Part shown: positions 7,380 through 10,711 of the stretch, piece by piece
Layout of the letters: the number at the start of each line of letters is the position of its first letter
Numbering within the stretch: the stretch's first letter is position 1
DNA from: JBASNZ01 sp049657775
Lineage (GTDB): Bacteria > Actinomycetota > Coriobacteriia > Anaerosomatales > Anaerosomataceae
Length of the DNA: 10,711 nt
Direction of reading: 5' to 3'
Assembly (NCBI GenBank): GCA_049657775.1
Contig: JBASNZ010000080.1
Coordinates: 1 to 10,711, forward strand
Position numbers and translations under genes: made by a program
Notes under the pieces: model-generated
Databases searched by the model: none
Seen by the model: the letters and a program-made list of their open reading frames with translations, nothing else
Told to the model about the DNA's origin: nothing

Positions 7380-8663
7380 CTACGCGCGGGGCACCAGTGT
7401 GCGCCTGAGCGCGTACATCGCAACGGCAGCCGTGGCCATGAGCGCGGCCGAGAGTGCGAACGGCGCGCTGTGGCCGACGGTGTCCCAGAGGATGCCGGCG
7501 ACCGCACTGGACGGGAGTGCCGCGAGGCCAAGCACGAACGTGTAGCCGCCGATCGCGGTGGCGCGGACCTCCTCGGGCACGAGATCCACGACGAAGGCGC
7601 GCGTCATGCCTTCGGTGAGCGCGTACGGGACGCCATAGAGCGCGAAGAGCAGCCACGGTGACCAGGCACCGGACGCGAGTGCGAAGCCCGCGTAGACCAC
7701 CGCGTAGCCCGCGAACCCGGCGATGATCACGCGTCGGCGGCCCACACGGTCGGACCGCTTCCCGAAGCGCCCCGCGAGCGAGGCGGCGACCACGTTGAAC
7801 ACGAAGTACATCAGCGGCACGAGCGCCGCCTTGGTTCCCAGGTCCTGCGCGCGCAGGATGAGCATCGCGTCGGAGGAGTTCCCGAGCGCGAAGATGGCCG
7901 AGACCGCCGTGAAGATCGCGAACGGCTTGCCGAGGCCGCGCAGGCGGATCGGCGCCGGTTTCCCGCTGGTCGCGGGTCGTGGGGCACGGCGTTCGTGCAC
8001 AGCGAACAGCACCACCAGGATCGCCGCGATTCCGGGAATGGCCGAGAGCAGGAAGACGGTGCGGTAGCCGTCGGGGGAGAATGTGAGCACGAGGAAGGCC
8101 ACGAGCGGCCCGATCGCGGCACCCACCGTGTCGAGCGCCCGGTGGAGGCCGAAGGCAGCGCCTCGCTCCTCGGCGGAGCACGAGTCCGCGATGAGCGCGT
8201 CGCGCGGCGCGGTGCGGATGCCCTTGCCGAGGCGGTCGGTCACACGGAGCGCGAGCACGACGGGCCACGTGGGGGCGAGCGCGAGGGCAGGCTTGACGAG
8301 GTTGCTGAGCGAGTAGCCCAGAAGCACAAGCGGGCGGCGCTTGCCGACCTTGTCCGAGAGCCAGCCCGAGAACACGCGGGTGAGCGACGAGGTCGCCTCG
8401 GCGAGCGACTCGATGATGCCGATGACCGAGACGGGCGCACCGAGCACGTTTGCCAGGAACAGCGGGAGGATGGGGTAGATCGCCTCGGACGACGCGTCGG
8501 TGAGCAGGCTCACCATCCCGAGCGCGCGCACGTTGCGCATGGACTTTGGAGTGTCGTCGCATGTGGCGGGGTCGGCGGCGATTTGGGCGCCTCCGTCGGC
8601 TGCGGGGTCGGGGTCGGGTCTGGCAGCGTCGGCTGACACGTTGACTTCTGTGGGGTCGGGCAC
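7380..8663 (-). CDS. Major facilitator superfamily transporter
   Basis: The chosen start is GTG 8663 (427 residues) because GAGGAGGG lies 5 bases upstream. The frame stays open further upstream only because it runs antisense through the repressor gene. A ~40-residue polar, Pro/Asp/Ala-rich N terminus precedes the first membrane segment (LGMVSLLTDASSEAIYPILP). MFS signature A appears in the first half (GWLSDKVGKRRP) and its equivalent in the second (RFGKRSDRVGRRR). A characteristic loop RVTDRLGKGIRTAPRDALIA follows segment four. About twelve hydrophobic segments can be read. The substrate cannot be deduced. The gene is divergent from a metal-sensing repressor across an 85-base gap, so metal-linked control is possible, though nothing in the protein itself indicates a metal. 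It probably heads an operon with the downstream anchored protein. Confidence 0.9.
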   Translation of the reverse strand: MPDPTEVNVSADAARPDPDPAADGGAQIAADPATCDDTPKSMRNVRALGMVSLLTDASSEAIYPILPLFLANVLGAPVSVIGIIESLAEATSSLTRVFSGWLSDKVGKRRPLVLLGYSLSNLVKPALALAPTWPVVLALRVTDRLGKGIRTAPRDALIADSCSAEERGAAFGLHRALDTVGAAIGPLVAFLVLTFSPDGYRTVFLLSAIPGIAAILVVLFAVHERRAPRPATSGKPAPIRLRGLGKPFAIFTAVSAIFALGNSSDAMLILRAQDLGTKAALVPLMYFVFNVVAASLAGRFGKRSDRVGRRRVIIAGFAGYAVVYAGFALASGAWSPWLLFALYGVPYALTEGMTRAFVVDLVPEEVRATAIGGYTFVLGLAALPSSAVAGILWDTVGHSAPFALSAALMATAAVAMYALRRTLVPRA

Positions 8664-8668
8664 GCGTT

Positions 8669-8676
8669 CCCTCCTC
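8669..8676 (-). promoter_or_regulatory. Ribosome binding site deciding the MFS start
   Basis: On the - strand this reads GAGGAGGG, 5 bases before GTG 8663. It is the strongest Shine-Dalgarno match in the window. It rules out the longer open frame upstream and the out-of-frame ATG nearby. Confidence 0.75.
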
Positions 8677-8690
8677 GGGCATATCGCGCA

Positions 8691-8696
8691 ATTGTA
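8691..8696 (-). promoter_or_regulatory. Possible -10 element of the MFS operon
   Basis: On the - strand this reads TACAAT, 27 bases before the GTG start, a five-of-six match to the vegetative -10 consensus. No good -35 is seen 16-18 bases upstream, so the call is weak. Confidence 0.35.
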
Positions 8697-8721
8697 CGCC
8701 CACACCGGCCGACATGGTGGG

Positions 8722-8750
8722 TTGCGCCGTCGTCGACGGGAACGTACGAT
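8722..8750 (+). promoter_or_regulatory. Candidate promoter of the repressor/ATPase operon
   Basis: TTGCGC (8722-8727) and TACGAT (8745-8750) are separated by 17 bases, a reasonable vegetative promoter layout. Initiation about 7 bases later would fall at or next to ATG 8758, so the message could be leaderless, which is common in actinobacteria. No Shine-Dalgarno is seen before either candidate ATG. Confidence 0.4.
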
Positions 8751-8757
8751 GTCAAGT

Positions 8758-9153
8758 ATGAGCAGATACTCAGATGACATACAAGCCGACGACGGACTCT
8801 GCCGGGCGACCGAGCACGACAGCCCGGCGGCGGGGCGCGCGATCTCGGCATTGCCTGAACCCGGGCACCTCAAGCGGGCGTGCGACGTGTTCAACGCGCT
8901 CGGCGATCCCACCAGGCTTAGGATCCTCTCGGCGCTTGCAGAGTGCGAGCTGTGCGTATGCGATCTGGCGGAGGTGGCCGAGGTGAGCGAGTCGGCCGTC
9001 TCGCACCAGCTGCGGCTGCTGCGCAACCTCGACCTTGTCATGTTCAAGCGCGACGGAAAGCGCGCCGTGTACCGCCTGGCCGACGTGCACGTGCGGGTGC
9101 TCCTCGAGCAGGCGCTCACGCACGCGGGCGAGAACGGCCGACGCGATGGCTGA
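8758..9153 (+). CDS. ArsR/SmtB-family metal-sensing repressor
   Basis: This is 131 residues from ATG 8758; an in-frame ATG at 8749 would add three. The winged-helix core runs from FNALGDPTRLRIL to the wing (FKRDGKRAVYRL), with recognition helix ~76-94 (VSESAVSHQLRLLRN). Two metal-site signatures are visible. C66-V-C68 in ELCVCDL is the alpha-3 site motif of ArsR/CadC types, with C15 in the N-terminal arm as a possible extra ligand. D109-x-H111-x10-H122-x2-E125 reproduces the spacing of the SmtB alpha-5 zinc site (D104, H106, H117, E120). The family binds operator DNA without metal and releases it when metal binds. The stop overlaps the ATPase start (ATGGCTGA, 9146-9153), so it very likely controls the Zn/Cd exporter. 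Zn or Cd/Pb as inducer is inferred from the sites and neighbour. Confidence 0.93.
   Translation: MSRYSDDIQADDGLCRATEHDSPAAGRAISALPEPGHLKRACDVFNALGDPTRLRILSALAECELCVCDLAEVAEVSESAVSHQLRLLRNLDLVMFKRDGKRAVYRLADVHVRVLLEQALTHAGENGRRDG
8759..8772 (+). promoter_or_regulatory. Candidate ArsR/SmtB operator overlapping the repressor start
   Basis: TGAGCA-GA-TACTCA is a 6-2-6 imperfect inverted repeat (five of six positions symmetric). It resembles the TGAACA-n2-TATTCA type operators known for SmtB/ArsR regulators. Outer arms ATGTCA (8749-8754) and TGACAT (8775-8780) flank it, off-centre by one base. It would lie just downstream of the predicted transcription start and allow autorepression. Confidence 0.5.
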
Positions 9154-10711
9154 GACAGGGTCGTCAGGACGCGCCGTACACGTCTTCAGCTTGCCGGACC
9201 TGCTCCCCGGGCCGTACTACTGCCTGGAGTGCGCAGGCCGGCTGTGCGCCGCGATCTCGCGGGAACCAGGTGTGGTCGAGTCCGCGTGCGACAAGGAACT
9301 CGGGACCCTCGAGGTCGCGTACGATCCCTCGAAGCTCGACGAGGAAGCGCTGGCCGAGCGGGTCCGTGTGCTCGGTCTGGAGATCCTCGGCGCGGTCGAA
9401 CACGCTACGTATCGCGTGACCGGACTCGATTGACCCGACTGCACGCGCGCCGTGGGCGCGTCGGTGGCGGGTGTGGCGGGCGTGCTCGCCTCGGACCTCA
9501 GCTTCGCGAGCGGGCTGCTCGTGATGGAGTACGACCCCACAGACGATCCGCGCCAGCGCGTGATCGAACTTGTGCGCTCAACCGGGCATGGCGTCGAGCC
9601 GCTCGGCCGCACGTCCGATGATGTCGCGCTGCCGTCCTGGTGGCTGCAGCACCGCACGAGCGCGGCGGTCGTCGCCTCGGGCGCGCTCATCGCGCTCGGG
9701 TATCTCACGGGCGCGCTTGGCGCGCCACGGGCGCTGGAGATCGCGCTCTACGCACTCGCCATCCTCGCGGGCGGTACCCTCACGTGGCGCCGCGCGTTCG
9801 TGTCGCTCCGCGCGCGGATGCTCGACATGAACGTGCTCATGGGCGTCGCCGTCATCGGCGCAGCCGCCATCGGCGAGTGGCAGGAGGGCGCCACCGTCAT
9901 CTTTCTGTTCGCCCTCGGTGGCTGGCTCGAGACCCGCGCGCTCGTGCGCACGCGCCGCTCCATCCGCGACCTGGTGGACCTCACGCCCGCGCAGGCGCGC
10001 GTCCGCCGTGGCGGCGTGGAGGTCCTCATGCCGCCCGAGGACGCCCGGGTGGGCGACACGCTGGTGGTGCGTCCGGGCGAGCGCGTGGCGCTCGACGGCA
10101 CGATCGCGAGCGGCTCCTCGGCACTCGACGAGGCCGCGATCACCGGCGAGTCCGTGCCGGTGGAGAAGACCGCGGGCGACGCTGTCTTCGCAGGCTCACT
10201 CAACACGACCGGGCTGCTCGAGGTCCGCGTGACCGCGCTTTCCGGGGACACGACCATCGCCCGCATCGTGCACCTGGTCGAGGAGGCGCAGGCGACCAAA
10301 GCGCCCGCTCAGCGCCTTGTCGACCGATTCTCGCGCTGGTACACGCCCACCGTCGTCGGCCTCGCGGTCGCGCTCGCGACGCTGCCGCCGCTGGCGGGTT
10401 GGGTGCTCGACGCCTCGTGGGGCGACTTTGGCGAGTGGTTCTACCGCGCGCTCGTGCTGCTCGTGGTCTCGTGCCCGTGCGCGCTCGTGATCTCCACCCC
10501 GGTGGCGGTGGTCTCGGCCATCACGCGCGCCACCCGCGACGGCATGCTCATCAAGGGCGGCGCCTTCCTGGAGCTCGCCGCCAAGACGCGTGCGATCGCG
10601 TTCGACAAGACCGGCACGCTCACGCTCGGCCGGCCCTCGGTCGCGAGCGTTTCCGCTGACGACCCCCGCGCGCTCGTGGAGGTCGCGGCGTCGCTCGAGG
10701 CGCACTCCAAC
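9146..10711 (+). CDS. P1B-type Zn/Cd-exporting ATPase with in-frame TGA (candidate selenoprotein), 3'-partial
   Basis: The frame starts at ATG 9146, overlapping the repressor stop, and continues to the window end (522 codons) with a single interruption, TGA at codon 96. Residues ~12-80 form a first HMA-like domain with C26-L-E-C29. Residues ~88-150 form a second, whose CxxC reads TGA-P-D-C99 after the normal beta strand (ATYRVTGLD). Membrane segments begin near 165, with MNVLM at ~228. The actuator has T333-G-E-S336, the ion-binding helix has C443-P-C445 followed by ALVISTP, and the phosphorylation site is D487-KTGTLT. CPCALVISTP is typical of the Zn/Cd/Pb subgroup. No start with a ribosome binding site lies between TGA and the ATPase core. 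The protein exports metal ions using ATP. If TGA terminates, only a 95-residue HMA fragment is made. Confidence 0.85.
9431..9433 (+). other. In-frame TGA at a CxxC cysteine: candidate selenocysteine codon
   Basis: The TGA stands in GLD-TGA-PDC, where HMA domains have GxDCxxC. Both flanks belong to one continuous HMA domain in the same frame: beta strand before, helix and remaining strands after. A Sec-x-x-Cys pair would keep metal binding. One base change from TGC (the codon for C99 here) would give the ordinary Cys form, so mutation or base-call error must be excluded. Confidence 0.55.
9445..9461 (+). promoter_or_regulatory. SECIS-like hairpin downstream of the TGA
   Basis: Arms CGCGCC (9446-9451) and GGCGCG (9455-9460) form six G-C pairs, plus a G-U pair (9445/9461), closing a 3-nt loop GUG (9452-9454). 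The loop starts with GU and lies 18 nt after the TGA. Bacterial SECIS elements usually have a small apical loop with G in its first two positions, about 16-37 nt downstream of UGA. In GC-rich DNA such hairpins also arise by chance. Confidence 0.45.

Noticed and set aside
7366..8715. Alternative - strand frame starting at an ATG near 8680
   Set aside because: It is out of frame with the MFS protein and reads as Arg/Pro-rich shadow sequence. The strong ribosome binding site serves GTG 8663.
8664..9119. N-terminal extension of the MFS gene through the repressor region
   Set aside because: The extra ~150 codons are Ser/Arg-rich antisense of the repressor, and a well-placed start exists at 8663.
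9452..9526. Separate ATPase start downstream of the TGA (GTG 9452, 9464, 9473, 9482, 9521 or ATG 9524)
   Set aside because: None has a ribosome binding site, and each would begin inside an HMA domain whose first strand lies before the TGA. Not formally excluded.
9640..10659. + strand 339-codon frame over the ATPase
   Set aside because: It is an Arg/Ala-rich shadow; the true frame carries TGES, CPC and DKTGTLT and runs to the window end.
1..10711. CRISPR arrays, tRNA or rRNA genes, insertion sequences
   Set aside because: No regularly spaced repeats, RNA-gene signatures, transposase motifs or flanking inverted repeats were seen.

Overview
The window looks like a piece of a high-GC actinobacterial chromosome, probably from a free-living, possibly anaerobic lineage such as the Coriobacteriia. 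That assignment rests on strong G/C bias at third codon positions, frequent GTG starts and the general look of the proteins. There is no marker gene, so it is tentative. Three blocks are present: a polymorphic-toxin (RHS) locus on the + strand (1-6564), a two-gene operon on the - strand (6681-8663), and a metal-resistance operon on the + strand (8722 to the window end).

Toxin block. A very large RHS/YD-repeat protein enters from the left edge. Its visible part has a fibronectin-III-like stretch, a DUF6531-like segment, many YD repeats, the RHS-associated core ending in DPSG, and then a ~195-residue C-terminal tip. The tip carries spaced His/Asp residues resembling the zinc-dependent phospholipase C / P1-nuclease fold. 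A multi-pass membrane protein starts one base after the toxin stop and is the obvious candidate immunity protein. Next comes a second copy of the same arrangement without an RHS scaffold: an orphan, N-terminally clipped tip followed by a second membrane protein of similar topology. The second membrane protein appears to have lost its last segment to a frameshift near 6478. This is the layout of a displaced or silent tip/immunity cassette.

Middle block. A 12-TM-type MFS transporter (start GTG at 8663, with a strong ribosome binding site) is followed after a short gap by a membrane-anchored extracytoplasmic protein with a Thr/Pro/Ala-rich linker. The two are probably cotranscribed and run toward the toxin block.

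Metal block. An ArsR/SmtB repressor carries both a CVC motif (alpha-3 type site) and a complete SmtB-type alpha-5 zinc site. It is divergent from the MFS gene and overlaps the next gene, a P1B-type Zn/Cd-exporting ATPase that runs off the right edge. The ATPase reading frame is interrupted by one in-frame TGA at 9431-9433. The TGA falls exactly where the first cysteine of the second HMA domain's CxxC motif should be (GLD-TGA-PDC). A GC-rich hairpin with a GUG apical loop begins shortly downstream, 18 nt from TGA to loop, which fits the geometry of a bacterial SECIS. The most interesting reading of the window is that this ATPase is a selenoprotein with a Sec-x-x-Cys metal site. A point mutation or base-call error is the main alternative.
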